Virus record (IMG/VR): IMGVR_UViG_3300037329_000042
Location: 1 to 41,299 of that record
Origin: a virus
Strand: one strand, 5' to 3'
Length of the DNA: 41,299 nt
The translations under genes were made by a program, and so were the position numbers. Below are positions 22,991 through 32,352 of the stretch, one piece after another; the stretch's first letter is position 1, and every line of letters begins with the position of its first letter. Below the pieces are notes generated by a model. It was not told where the DNA came from, searched no databases, and saw nothing but the letters and a program-made list of their open reading frames with translations.

Positions 22991-23167
22991 ATGATCACGT
23001 CTATAGGGTTTCTGATTTATTCATTTATTATATGGGATTTAGTATGGTGGTTAGAAATTCCGTCAATGAATTGGGCGCAACGAACAATAGTTATTCTTGT
23101 TCTCTTAATGTTAATTGTTATCGATTTGATCATATACGATCACATACAAAGGGGTAGGAAGAAATGA
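22991..23167 (+). CDS. Two-span membrane protein (58 aa)
   Basis: Starts MITSIGFLIYSFIIWD, with spans at about 4-20 and 31-50 and a basic C-terminus (HIQRGRKK). GAGGG precedes the ATG, and its TGA overlaps the polymerase ATG as ATGA. It follows another small membrane protein, so the two may form a pair. Function unknown. Confidence 0.65.
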   Translation: MITSIGFLIYSFIIWDLVWWLEIPSMNWAQRTIVILVLLMLIVIDLIIYDHIQRGRKK

Positions 23168-25227
23168 AGCATAACTTTCTGTCATACGATGAAGAATCAT
23201 TTCCAAACTTCTATAGCCTGGTTGCCATTGATCATACCACAGAAACTTTGATCAGCATTGAGGTTTCATGGCGCAAGAACGAATTGTATAAATTGCGTGA
23301 GTTGTTTGAACGCTGGATAAGACACGATTACTACATGGTCGGTTTTAACAACATCGGTTACGATTACCCATTACTTCATGCGATCATGGAAGATACATTC
23401 ATTCGAAACGCATACGACATTTATCGTATAAACGACATGATCATTAAGACACCCTTTAATGAACGTATTAAGAATGTAATACCTGCATATAAAGTGTTGG
23501 TTAAACAGATTGACCTGTTCAAGATCCATCATTTTGACAATGTAAATAAGTCTACCAGCCTGAAAAAGATTGAGTTTGTTATGCGAGCTAAATCAATTGA
23601 GGAATCAAAGTACCCTTTTGGTGTTGCGTTACCTGAGACTGATCAAGCTGCAGATGAAACCCTTAATTATAATAAGTCAGATACACGAAACACAAAAGAG
23701 TTCTTTGACTACTCTTACAAGCAGATTGAATTTCGCTTTATGATGACGGAAAAATACGACAAGAACTTTATAAATCACAACGACACAAAGATAGGTAAAG
23801 ACTATTTTATAATGGCGCTAGAAAAAGCCCTCGTTAATTGTTATGACCATAATCGCAAACCAATACAAACCCACCGCACAGGTATAAAACTGAGTGAATG
23901 TATTTTTCCGTATATACAGTTTATTCGACCTGAGTTTAAAAATGTTTATAACAAGTTAATCAAGACAGTCGTTTACGAAACCAAAGGTTCACTAAAATTA
24001 TCTGCAGTGTTAGACGGTTTTAGTTTTGACTTTGGTTTAGGTGGTATTCACGGTAGCGTTAAAGGTGCCAAATTCTTATCAGATGACGACTTCATTATAG
24101 TTGATGCAGATGTGACAAGTTTTTATCCAAAGCTCGCCATAGTCAATCGCGTGTATCCTGAACACCTAACAGAAGTGTTTTGTGATGTGTATGAAGATGT
24201 TTTCCAACAAAGAGCTAGTCATCCTAAAGGCACTGTAGAGAACGCAGCAATGAAGTTAGCATTAAACGGTGTCTACGGTGACAGTAATAACAAGTACAGT
24301 GTATTTTATGACTCAAAATATACAATGACAGTTACAGTTAACGGACAATTGCTACTATGTATGTTAGCTGAACAATTAATGGCCATACCTGGTTTAACTA
24401 TGATCCAGATCAACACTGACGGTATGACTGTAAAATTACCAAGGCAATACCAGAAACATTACGATCAAGTTTGTGAGTGGTGGCAAAAACTAACTTCTTT
24501 AAATCTTGAGTTCATAGAATACAAAGAAATGATTGTGCGTGACGTTAACAGTTACATAGCAATACCATTTAAAGGTAAGGTTAAGTTTAAAGGTGCTTAT
24601 GTCCATACGGGCGCACATGAGGGCGGTGAACTAGACTGGAACAAAAACCATTCATCATTGATTGTCAAGAAAGCTGCAGTAAAGGCTATTTTAGAAGGGG
24701 TACCCGTGGATCGATTTATACGCAACCACGACAATATATACGACTTCTTTAAAGTGATTAGTGTTGGTAAACGGGATGGGGTCCAAACTCGTTATAATGT
24801 CATGTGGGAAGGTAAGGTTATTGCAACAGATAAGATAAATGAACATCACAATAGAGTGACAAGGTATCTGGTATCAGACATTGGTTTAAAGTTGACTAAA
24901 ACAATGCCACCTTTAAGACGTAGAACCAAGAACGTAGATATGATTTTTCCATTGTGGCGCAGTAAAAAAGATACTGGATGTAACAAGAACCTAAAGGTAA
25001 CGTCACTTATCGAGTATGAAATTGCTAGGCAAAAAGGGTATAAAACTAAAGATGGGGGCACGTATGAAATAGGTAAATTAAGAATGTTTGAAGTAGCAAA
25101 GGATATGTTGTGTACAGTGCATGACAAGGTAGGGTCAGATAAAGCATCTGACTATGATATTAACTATGACTATTACATCGGTGAAGCCGAGAAACTAGTT
25201 CACGCAATGAGTACTGATGATGATTGA
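23164..25227 (+). CDS. Family B DNA polymerase with proofreading exonuclease
   Basis: A 687-residue replicative polymerase. Exonuclease motifs: Exo I SYDEES (Asp 9, Glu 11), Exo II GFNNIGYDYPLL (about 60-71), Exo III YNKSD (169-173). Polymerase motifs: A DVTSFYP (316-322), B KLALNGVYG (364-372) and C INTDGM (416-421). In motif C the usual first acidic residue of the DTD signature is Asn, leaving Asp 419, as in other small phage B polymerases. The palm is compact and is followed by about 260 residues of thumb/tail. Last large gene of the plus operon; it overlaps its upstream membrane-protein gene by ATGA. Confidence 0.85.
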   Translation: MKHNFLSYDEESFPNFYSLVAIDHTTETLISIEVSWRKNELYKLRELFERWIRHDYYMVGFNNIGYDYPLLHAIMEDTFIRNAYDIYRINDMIIKTPFNERIKNVIPAYKVLVKQIDLFKIHHFDNVNKSTSLKKIEFVMRAKSIEESKYPFGVALPETDQAADETLNYNKSDTRNTKEFFDYSYKQIEFRFMMTEKYDKNFINHNDTKIGKDYFIMALEKALVNCYDHNRKPIQTHRTGIKLSECIFPYIQFIRPEFKNVYNKLIKTVVYETKGSLKLSAVLDGFSFDFGLGGIHGSVKGAKFLSDDDFIIVDADVTSFYPKLAIVNRVYPEHLTEVFCDVYEDVFQQRASHPKGTVENAAMKLALNGVYGDSNNKYSVFYDSKYTMTVTVNGQLLLCMLAEQLMAIPGLTMIQINTDGMTVKLPRQYQKHYDQVCEWWQKLTSLNLEFIEYKEMIVRDVNSYIAIPFKGKVKFKGAYVHTGAHEGGELDWNKNHSSLIVKKAAVKAILEGVPVDRFIRNHDNIYDFFKVISVGKRDGVQTRYNVMWEGKVIATDKINEHHNRVTRYLVSDIGLKLTKTMPPLRRRTKNVDMIFPLWRSKKDTGCNKNLKVTSLIEYEIARQKGYKTKDGGTYEIGKLRMFEVAKDMLCTVHDKVGSDKASDYDINYDYYIGEAEKLVHAMSTDDD

Positions 25228-25390
25228 CAAAGACATAGTAAACAAATTAATACTTCACTTCAACACTGGTAGATTTAACACTATTGTTGATGGGATAGAC
25301 CACGGTGATTTAATACAGATACTAGAAGAAGTATTAACGCACCGTGATACTTTAGAGCAGATAGCAGAACTATCTAAGCCCATGGTTTAA
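25220..25390 (+). CDS. Small hypothetical protein (56 aa)
   Basis: Frame starting MIDKDIVNKLILHFN (an ATG one codon earlier at 25217 is equally possible) that overlaps the polymerase 3' end and closes the plus-strand operon. Helical and acidic. Its stop overlaps that of the convergent holin-like gene. Likely real by position; function unknown. Confidence 0.55.
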   Translation: MIDKDIVNKLILHFNTGRFNTIVDGIDHGDLIQILEEVLTHRDTLEQIAELSKPMV

Positions 25391-25875
25391 GACTTTTTAC
25401 CACCAAACTTTTCCATAGCACCAACAACTATTTTACCCATGTGTGGGGCAGCAAAGTAAAAAGCAAGTATTAGCATTACTGCTCCACTCATTCGATCCGC
25501 TTTATTATCTAAAGCTATTTCACTGGCTTTTAGTTTCTGGTACGTACTCGCAGCACCATCAATCAATACACCCATTTCATTTACAGGTATGGTTGCGTCA
25601 ACCCAAGGTGATATAACACCCATAATAGTACTGACACAATACATGCCTAACCAAACAGCAGTTATCGCAACAGCAAGTGTCCTACGTGCTATATTCTGAC
25701 CCTTGGTTGTCTCCATCCAATCAGCTATAAATTTACGTACTTGTTGTGCCTTATTGTTTCTATCCGCGACTTTTTCTTCGTCAGTATAAAACAAAGCGTC
25801 ACCGGCCCTTTCTATAATACCTAACCCTTGTGTTACATGCTTTTCCGTACCAAAAATTTTACCCCAAATGCTCAT
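25387..25875 (-). CDS. Holin-like membrane protein (3TM/GTA-holin type)
   Basis: A 162-residue protein with a basic/charged N-terminal part, the segment GQNIARRTLAV (about 60-70), and two clear hydrophobic spans (about 68-92 and 130-150) with a polar stretch between. This is the layout of the three-span phage holins (GTA_holin_3TM-like), which open the inner membrane at lysis. The start at 25875 is favoured over an ATG 21 bases upstream because GGAG stands eight bases before it and it overlaps the DUF5675 stop as ATGA. Last gene of the tail operon. Confidence 0.68.
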   Translation of the reverse strand: MSIWGKIFGTEKHVTQGLGIIERAGDALFYTDEEKVADRNNKAQQVRKFIADWMETTKGQNIARRTLAVAITAVWLGMYCVSTIMGVISPWVDATIPVNEMGVLIDGAASTYQKLKASEIALDNKADRMSGAVMLILAFYFAAPHMGKIVVGAMEKFGGKKS

Positions 25876-26240
25876 GATCTTATCTCCAATAACCAATCAT
25901 CTTCACCAAACCAACCAAGTAACAATTGACATGCTTCAACGCTATCATGTGCTACACCATTTTTAATAAACATACATGGACCCAGACAACCCTCTAAGTC
26001 ATACACAAAGTTAACAGGATGTATTTCGATGAACGTGCGGCCCTCTACGTCGATCAATTTATACCAACGATGTTTGCCTGTATGATCTCGTTTGACCTTG
26101 TAGACTCCTTCTTTGATACATGAGACAAAAGGTTTATTATCCAACCATGGTCGTTCTAATATCGATATTACCTGACCGTTTGGTAACTCTAGCAAACTTT
26201 CAGTCCTATCTTTGTAATACGTTCTGACTGCAGTTCTCAT
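25872..26240 (-). CDS. DUF5675 family protein, candidate lysis enzyme
   Basis: A 122-residue protein matching DUF5675: LERPWLDNKPFVSCIKEG (28-45), DVEGRTFIEIH (64-74) and HPVNFVYDLEGC (74-85). The family is found beside phage holins and endolysins. The His 74 to Cys 85 arrangement (IH...EGC) resembles the active site order of L,D-transpeptidases, so peptidoglycan attack is possible, but this has not been shown for this protein. No other endolysin is visible in the window. It overlaps both neighbours by four bases. Confidence 0.72.
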   Translation of the reverse strand: MRTAVRTYYKDRTESLLELPNGQVISILERPWLDNKPFVSCIKEGVYKVKRDHTGKHRWYKLIDVEGRTFIEIHPVNFVYDLEGCLGPCMFIKNGVAHDSVEACQLLLGWFGEDDWLLEIRS

Positions 26241-26950
26241 ATATCACCTAATTGATTTATATAACCTTCGGCAACAGACTTATAATCTTCAACTGTTGCA
26301 TCATCCACCGATTTCTTAGCCTGTAATCGAATACGCCTTGTTGATTGAATAATGGTTCTAAAATTTATAGCAGCTTGCTCAATATTTAATGCAGTTTCTT
26401 CAACCGTGGAAAAACCTCCGGTGTCAAACCACGACTGAAGCATTTCAGGAACGTTCTCAATTAAACTTCCGTCAGCTCTCCATTGCTTCACTTCCTGTTC
26501 AACAAATTGATATTCAATAACCGTGAACTTACCACGCGAAACAAACCGTTCACATGCCTGACTTGCAGCTTGATCGATTAACTCTTTTGCGTCAGATTTA
26601 GTCTGAATCAAATCTTTGTGAAGGGGTAAAAAATAACCAGCGTCTTTTAGCTGTTGTGTTATTAACATCAAGATTTCTCTGAATCCTCGTAATTCAGGAG
26701 GTTGATAATCAGGTTCATCTTTTTCTGTAAACTCAGTCCCATCAAACGTGTAAAACCGCCCTTCAAATCTACCTACATGTGCTGTTTCACCTTCCCCCAA
26801 TTCAACTACTAAAAACTCATTAATTAATGTTTCAAGCGGTGTGGTTTCGGGATCATCTGATTCTGTATCTTCGGCTTCTCTAACAAGATACTTGGATAAC
26901 TTTGCTACACGTATAATATCATTGTTATTGTTTACTATTGTAAAATACAT
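26237..26950 (-). CDS. Hypothetical tail-associated protein (237 aa)
   Basis: Starts MYFTIVNNNNDIIRVAK with AGAGG five bases before the ATG; an upstream start would overlap the tail-tip gene and is less likely. The N-terminal 90 residues are acidic and beta-rich; the rest is helical. No recognised family. The position between the tail-tip gene and the lysis genes suggests a tail-fibre partner or chaperone (inference). Confidence 0.66.
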   Translation of the reverse strand: MYFTIVNNNNDIIRVAKLSKYLVREAEDTESDDPETTPLETLINEFLVVELGEGETAHVGRFEGRFYTFDGTEFTEKDEPDYQPPELRGFREILMLITQQLKDAGYFLPLHKDLIQTKSDAKELIDQAASQACERFVSRGKFTVIEYQFVEQEVKQWRADGSLIENVPEMLQSWFDTGGFSTVEETALNIEQAAINFRTIIQSTRRIRLQAKKSVDDATVEDYKSVAEGYINQLGDI

Positions 26951-26952
26951 AA

Positions 26953-29900
26953 TTACCTCTTTATGCTCCAACCACCAGACCAAGACCAAGATGTGTTTGT
27001 CGCTCCATCATATCCGGTTTTTTTAATTTGAACGCTATAACGACCAGATGGCCGCGTAGTTGTAAAGTCGTGCAGGGCAGTTGGGTTTGTAACAGGCACA
27101 CCTCTATCGCTGGCTTTATAGCCTAGACTTGCGCCACTAGGGGCAGGGGCGACGCATTTGACTTCTAAGCGCATTCTGCATTCAATTTCATCACCGCTAT
27201 TACCAGGGCCACCACCGCCAAAGTTATTTTTAAATGCGCGGCCTGATATAGCTAACGTGTTACTAATTTGAAAGTTGCCTAAATTTGGTGGCACTGTAAA
27301 CGCGTAAACTTCAACCCAACCAGAGAAGGAAAAACCGTTGCCAGTATAGGCATCTGAATCATCGTATTGGTCAGATGATGCCTGCCCATCATTACCTTTG
27401 GGACCAGTTGGTCCTTCTGGTCCTTCCGGTCCTTCCGGTCCATCAATAGTTAGAATCACAGACTCAGAAACAGTAACGTTGCTAATGTTATGTCTAAAGT
27501 TTACAGTGACATTTCTGGTTCCACTACCAAACACTGACGTTTCACTAGTTGATTCAGTACCAGTGTCATTACCAATAGCTGTTGTAAATGTGTCATTTGT
27601 CTGTCTGTAAACTGTTATTGCTCGTTGTGCTACTAATGAGCCGCCACGATAAAACTTACCAGTTAATGTAGTATTGGTCGCGGTAGGTACATAATTACTG
27701 TCTTTATCCTTGGTATAAATCAATCCATTATTGTTTTCAATAAAACCATAAACGGCGTTTGCACCTGGGTTACCATCAGCAACGTCAACAATAGTGACAG
27801 CATCAACAACTAACGAACCATCTTTGAGTTGTATGGTTTTACTATTGTTGACTTGTGCCCTATTGTAACTTTGGCTGTATCCTAAATCAGTGTTTCCGTC
27901 ATATAATTTTATTGATCCTGACGATACAGTAGTGATTGATCCACTTTCTATTTTAATAATATCTAGCGATACATTTTGGTTTCCGTTTTCTTTTAACGCT
28001 AATCCTTGTGGGTAACGGATTTGATAGAATAAAGGTGAAACCCCTCTTTCACCATCGAACAGGATTGAAAACACTTGTGATACTGTTACACCTTCATAAG
28101 TAAACGTAAACGTTCTTGTTGATTCATAATCTGATTCACCAGCACTTATACCATTAGGTGACCCAACCTCTTCACGAGTCAGTTTACCTGTACTTGGGAC
28201 AACAACTATGTTTCTAGTTCGGGTTGCAACAGTTGCCCCGTCTTTATAGAAAGTGCATACGCAAGATAGCTTAGTAGCCGATGACGGGGTATATACACCG
28301 TCTTGATCAACTTTCCATGTTGTACCTTGATTACATGCAATAGAACCATAAACACCGTCTTTTCCATTATCACCTATGTATTTACGAAAAGTATAATCGC
28401 TAAAAGTGTTTGAATCTTCTTCCGTGTTATCAACATAAGTGCCGATATAAGTACCTAACGTTTCTCCATTATTGGCGGTGAAGGTTGTTCCATTGTTAGA
28501 ATATTTTATGTGTAAATAGCTACTTATACCGTCTGTTACCGAGTATTCAACACCTAATTCGGGTATAAACTTTGCGGCATTGCCTGGTGTGTAATTTCCA
28601 TCACCATTTGTGTCAACTGAGCTACGAATGTACTTATGTGTTGAATTAAAAGTTACAGTCCAGCCAGTTGTCCCGTTCGCACTGTACTCAACTCTGACGT
28701 TATTCCCATCGATACCATCGTCATAATCTGTGCCTTTGATTGGGGAATATCCATCTTCACCATTTATCCCATCAACACTTAACACGACACTTTCTGTTAC
28801 TTCAACACCCGAAGAATTATGGCGAAATTTAAACCGAACTACATTTGTTCCACTTCCTGTGGCGGAGGAAGATGTTGTTACCTCCCCTGTAGCAGTAAAG
28901 TTGCTGACACCAAAGTAATCTCCGTTACCACTTCTATTAGCAGTAAATGATCGAGTCGCTATCTCAGCGCCACCACGGTACAAGGTACCTGTTACTTGAG
29001 TACTTGTTTGGCTTGGCGTGTAATTACCGTCTTTATCTTTAAGAAAAACCAAACCATTAGTGTTTTCAATACTCCAATATAGTGCGTCAGTACCATCGTC
29101 ACCATCAGCAACATCAACAATAGTGACCGCATCAACAACCAACGAACCATCTTTGAGTTGTATGGTTTTACTATTGTCTACTTGCGATCTGTTGTAACTT
29201 TGGCTGTATCCTAAATCAGTGTTTCCGTCATATAATTTTATTGACCCATTTACAACGGTAGTGATTGATCCGCTTTCTATTTTTATAATATCTAGCGATA
29301 CACTTTGATTACCGTTTTCTTTTAACGCTAATCCTTCTGGGTAACGGATTTGATAAATAACGGGGCTAAATCCATTTTTTGTTTTACTGACACTAAATCT
29401 TTTAGTGATTGAAGGGTAATCTAATCTAGTGGCTGTTAAGTCTACAAAAGCGTTATCAACACCTAAATTAGTAATTGTAAAAGTAGTACCTGTTAATACA
29501 CCAGCAACACCATTGCTTGTTGTTGCGCTAACATTCCACGCAGCAGTATCATCGACAGCACCTAAATATATTTTAAACGTAGTTTCAGCACCAGTGTACG
29601 ACAATACTGTACCATCGTTTGTAGCTGGCAATGTATGTGATTCACTTGTTAAAACACCACTTAAAGCCGGTGCCCCTTCAGCACCATCACCCACATCTGG
29701 TTGAGCTATCCACTGATAAAAAGGTAAATAATCAGCAGTTATTAATATTGTACTCGATGTTCTTGCCGTAGCTATGCCATAAAATGCTTTACCTGAGGGG
29801 CTTAAACTTGGGTTAGTACCGTTTTCATCATCGGCATACGCTACCCATGTATAGAATACTTGCTCTACACCGTTAATCTGTATATCAACCCATTCACCCC

Positions 29901-32352
29901 TGGTAACACCGTTAATCAAAGATTTTAAGCGATACTCAATAAAATAAGTTACATCTTCTATAATAGGGGAAAGATTAAATATTTTGGCATCACCCCAATA
30001 AACAACAGTCGAACTTTCAGAAGTGTAATACCTCCACTCGTATGTTCTACTCTGAAACAATGGTGTAGGTGGTTCAACAACTATTCTACCTGGCACAACA
30101 TCTGACACGTTGGGTGCAACAGTAGGTGTTACTAAAGCATCTATATCAAAGCTGTAATTACCTTCAGTTCCCTCGTTGCCAATACCTATAGCAACAATCC
30201 TAGAAGTATATGATCCAGTAATTATGTCAGTTAACAACAGCGGTGGGAATGATAACTTTGGTTCGTTATATACAATAACACCAGGTTCCTCTGTATTTTC
30301 AATTTCAACAGCATAATAAGAAACATTTGCATCTACTAATGGTTCAAAGTTTAAGTAGTAATTGTCTTGTATGTTTAGTATTTCAAAACCAACCACCGCT
30401 ATCAATTTATCTTGTGTTGGTGGTTTAGCAAAAGGTGTTGGGTCAGGTATCACATTAGGATCGGGTGAATAAAATTCGTCAGCATAACCGATACAATCTA
30501 AATCGATACCACCGTTATCATTCTCTTTTAGTTCGACGATGCGCCAAAGAGATTCATCATGTTTTGATATGTTAGATGAATACTCTATTACATCACCAGC
30601 TTCAAGCAACCATCCAATAGGTCCAACTGGCAGCGTAAGCGTCCTTGGTTGTCTTGACACCCTAGCGTCTACCATGGCCCAAAAGAAACCCTGTTGTAGC
30701 TCTGTTACGTATTCTAACTGTTCTGACTCAAAGTTCTCAATACCTCCATCTTCAGCTAACCATGAATTGTATATTCCACTATTAATCGGTGGGAATGTAG
30801 CTTCAACATCAACCTCAATTAAATCGCCGGTTTCTGCATCTTCTGAAGTGTCAGGAACTAGCTGTTTTACCTTGTAAGTGAGCCTTGTTATTTTATCAGT
30901 AAAATCGCCTGAGCTATAATCTGGATCACCTTCTAAATCGTCCTCAGTGAAAGTGTAAGCAGGTGCAGTAATAGTTTCAGCCCTTACTAGAAATTCACCG
31001 TAATAATCGCTGGTGTAAAGTCTAGCGCCTTCAATCCATATACTCATATTGTCAGTTAACGGTTTACCGGTATCTAACTGCACATCGAACTTAATACTAT
31101 TTATGCCAGGATTACCGTCCGAACCTGGCAAGTTGTCAAAATGATTTGCTAGTGTAGTTATGTTTTCTTCACTAACACTGACATTTCTATTACCGGCCCC
31201 ATAATCAGTTGAGCGTAGAAAATCATAATATTGTAACGCTGGATTTCTAAGGTAGTTTTGATTAGCTTGTGGTCCTGTACCCACTCTTGGATCGTAAACA
31301 TCTTTTCCGAGTACAGGAACAGTAAACTCAGGATTAGACTGAACCCAATCATCACGGTTTCTATTTTTTACAAATAGTAATGTAAGACCCTTACCAAACA
31401 TTCCATTTAGACGATTTCTTTCGTTTGTGTCCATTCCTTCGCGCCAAAAATTTAACTTGCTGTTAGTTTTTATTGCGGTATTGTTTTCACTAGGGCTTAA
31501 CACACGATACGACCAACCACCTACATCAGTAGAATTTCCTGTAACATTGGTCATGTCTACTTTTTCTGCACCCTTTCTAAGGTTAGCAACATCAACGTTT
31601 GTTAATTGTCCTATCCCCACTACGTAGATCCACGTAGTAAAATAATGCCTGTAACTTGTCCGGCTTTTTCTATGCTGCAATCTAAGGATAGGTACAGGTG
31701 TTACGTTCTTGTACCCGTATATAACAGGCAAAGAAGGAGGTTTGACGTCTTGAGTTATAACACCACTTGGGTTACTTATATATCTAGTCTTTTGCTCGTC
31801 TGTGAATACGGTGCTGGCCCAATTCATTATCAAATCATTAGGGTGTCTTTCTTGGTGACTTGAGTTTAGTACGTACCAACCATTGTCAGTTTCTAAATCA
31901 CCTAAAGCCGAGTCTATAGTCAACGTAATAAATCTATCTTGTAAACCGCCCTCAATAGAATGAGACAAACCCCATGCTGTTCTAACTGGTATTGCATAAT
32001 CTTCAAACACAACACCATTGACAACAATTACTCTCATTATTTCAGTGGGTTTGTTTATATATCTTTCTGCTCTAATAGCATCAATAATATCTAGATCAGT
32101 TACGCCAAACGAAATATCTACTTTATCTGATCCCGTTTCTGCTTTTCTACTAATACCCTCTAGTTCTGTTAAGTGATTGTTCGGTGTGTAAGTGTTACCG
32201 TCATAAGTTAACTCGTTTCTATGATCTGTATAGTAAAGTATGAAGTTATTACCATCATCGTAAGCGTCACCCAAGTTTATCTTTATTAAATTGGCATATT
32301 CAAAGTCATCTGACTCTAATGCCTGTATTATTGAAACCGGTGCATTATTCAC
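26953..32352 (-). CDS. Tail tip/central fibre protein (host-specificity type, 1799 aa)
   Basis: The largest protein in the window. It starts at GTG, sharing a base with the upstream TAG (TAGTG). The N-terminal 600 residues look like the hub of a lambda J-like tail tip (GVTDLDIIDAIRAERY; QYYDFLRSTDYGAGN; WLLEAGDVIEYSSN). About 640-830 is FN3-like. From about 840 onward there are Ig-like repeats, including a near-exact duplication (about 990-1085 and 1434-1527), separated by short Gly-Asp/Gly-Glu bends. A collagen-like Gly-Pro-Glu run (about 1634-1653) precedes the C-terminal 145-residue tip domain. It should attach to the tape measure end of the tail and recognise the host surface. Confidence 0.8.
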   Translation of the reverse strand: MNNAPVSIIQALESDDFEYANLIKINLGDAYDDGNNFILYYTDHRNELTYDGNTYTPNNHLTELEGISRKAETGSDKVDISFGVTDLDIIDAIRAERYINKPTEIMRVIVVNGVVFEDYAIPVRTAWGLSHSIEGGLQDRFITLTIDSALGDLETDNGWYVLNSSHQERHPNDLIMNWASTVFTDEQKTRYISNPSGVITQDVKPPSLPVIYGYKNVTPVPILRLQHRKSRTSYRHYFTTWIYVVGIGQLTNVDVANLRKGAEKVDMTNVTGNSTDVGGWSYRVLSPSENNTAIKTNSKLNFWREGMDTNERNRLNGMFGKGLTLLFVKNRNRDDWVQSNPEFTVPVLGKDVYDPRVGTGPQANQNYLRNPALQYYDFLRSTDYGAGNRNVSVSEENITTLANHFDNLPGSDGNPGINSIKFDVQLDTGKPLTDNMSIWIEGARLYTSDYYGEFLVRAETITAPAYTFTEDDLEGDPDYSSGDFTDKITRLTYKVKQLVPDTSEDAETGDLIEVDVEATFPPINSGIYNSWLAEDGGIENFESEQLEYVTELQQGFFWAMVDARVSRQPRTLTLPVGPIGWLLEAGDVIEYSSNISKHDESLWRIVELKENDNGGIDLDCIGYADEFYSPDPNVIPDPTPFAKPPTQDKLIAVVGFEILNIQDNYYLNFEPLVDANVSYYAVEIENTEEPGVIVYNEPKLSFPPLLLTDIITGSYTSRIVAIGIGNEGTEGNYSFDIDALVTPTVAPNVSDVVPGRIVVEPPTPLFQSRTYEWRYYTSESSTVVYWGDAKIFNLSPIIEDVTYFIEYRLKSLINGVTRGEWVDIQINGVEQVFYTWVAYADDENGTNPSLSPSGKAFYGIATARTSSTILITADYLPFYQWIAQPDVGDGAEGAPALSGVLTSESHTLPATNDGTVLSYTGAETTFKIYLGAVDDTAAWNVSATTSNGVAGVLTGTTFTITNLGVDNAFVDLTATRLDYPSITKRFSVSKTKNGFSPVIYQIRYPEGLALKENGNQSVSLDIIKIESGSITTVVNGSIKLYDGNTDLGYSQSYNRSQVDNSKTIQLKDGSLVVDAVTIVDVADGDDGTDALYWSIENTNGLVFLKDKDGNYTPSQTSTQVTGTLYRGGAEIATRSFTANRSGNGDYFGVSNFTATGEVTTSSSATGSGTNVVRFKFRHNSSGVEVTESVVLSVDGINGEDGYSPIKGTDYDDGIDGNNVRVEYSANGTTGWTVTFNSTHKYIRSSVDTNGDGNYTPGNAAKFIPELGVEYSVTDGISSYLHIKYSNNGTTFTANNGETLGTYIGTYVDNTEEDSNTFSDYTFRKYIGDNGKDGVYGSIACNQGTTWKVDQDGVYTPSSATKLSCVCTFYKDGATVATRTRNIVVVPSTGKLTREEVGSPNGISAGESDYESTRTFTFTYEGVTVSQVFSILFDGERGVSPLFYQIRYPQGLALKENGNQNVSLDIIKIESGSITTVSSGSIKLYDGNTDLGYSQSYNRAQVNNSKTIQLKDGSLVVDAVTIVDVADGNPGANAVYGFIENNNGLIYTKDKDSNYVPTATNTTLTGKFYRGGSLVAQRAITVYRQTNDTFTTAIGNDTGTESTSETSVFGSGTRNVTVNFRHNISNVTVSESVILTIDGPEGPEGPEGPTGPKGNDGQASSDQYDDSDAYTGNGFSFSGWVEVYAFTVPPNLGNFQISNTLAISGRAFKNNFGGGGPGNSGDEIECRMRLEVKCVAPAPSGASLGYKASDRGVPVTNPTALHDFTTTRPSGRYSVQIKKTGYDGATNTSWSWSGGWSIKR
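27772..28025 (-). repeat. Internal duplication in tail-tip gene, distal copy
   Basis: About 254 bases, highly similar to 29101-29354, at an exact offset of 1329 bases (443 codons, so in frame). It encodes YQIRYPQGLALKENGNQ through VTIVDVADG. Confidence 0.82.
29101..29354 (-). repeat. Internal duplication in tail-tip gene, proximal copy
   Basis: Partner of 27772-28025. The copies differ by scattered substitutions, concentrated near SITTVVNGS versus SITTVSSGS, and have no indels between them. A third, more distant Ig-like module lies between the two copies. Confidence 0.82.

Noticed and set aside
27398-27610. Plus-strand Gly-Pro-rich reading frame
   Set aside because: Antisense shadow of the collagen-like run in the tail-tip gene.
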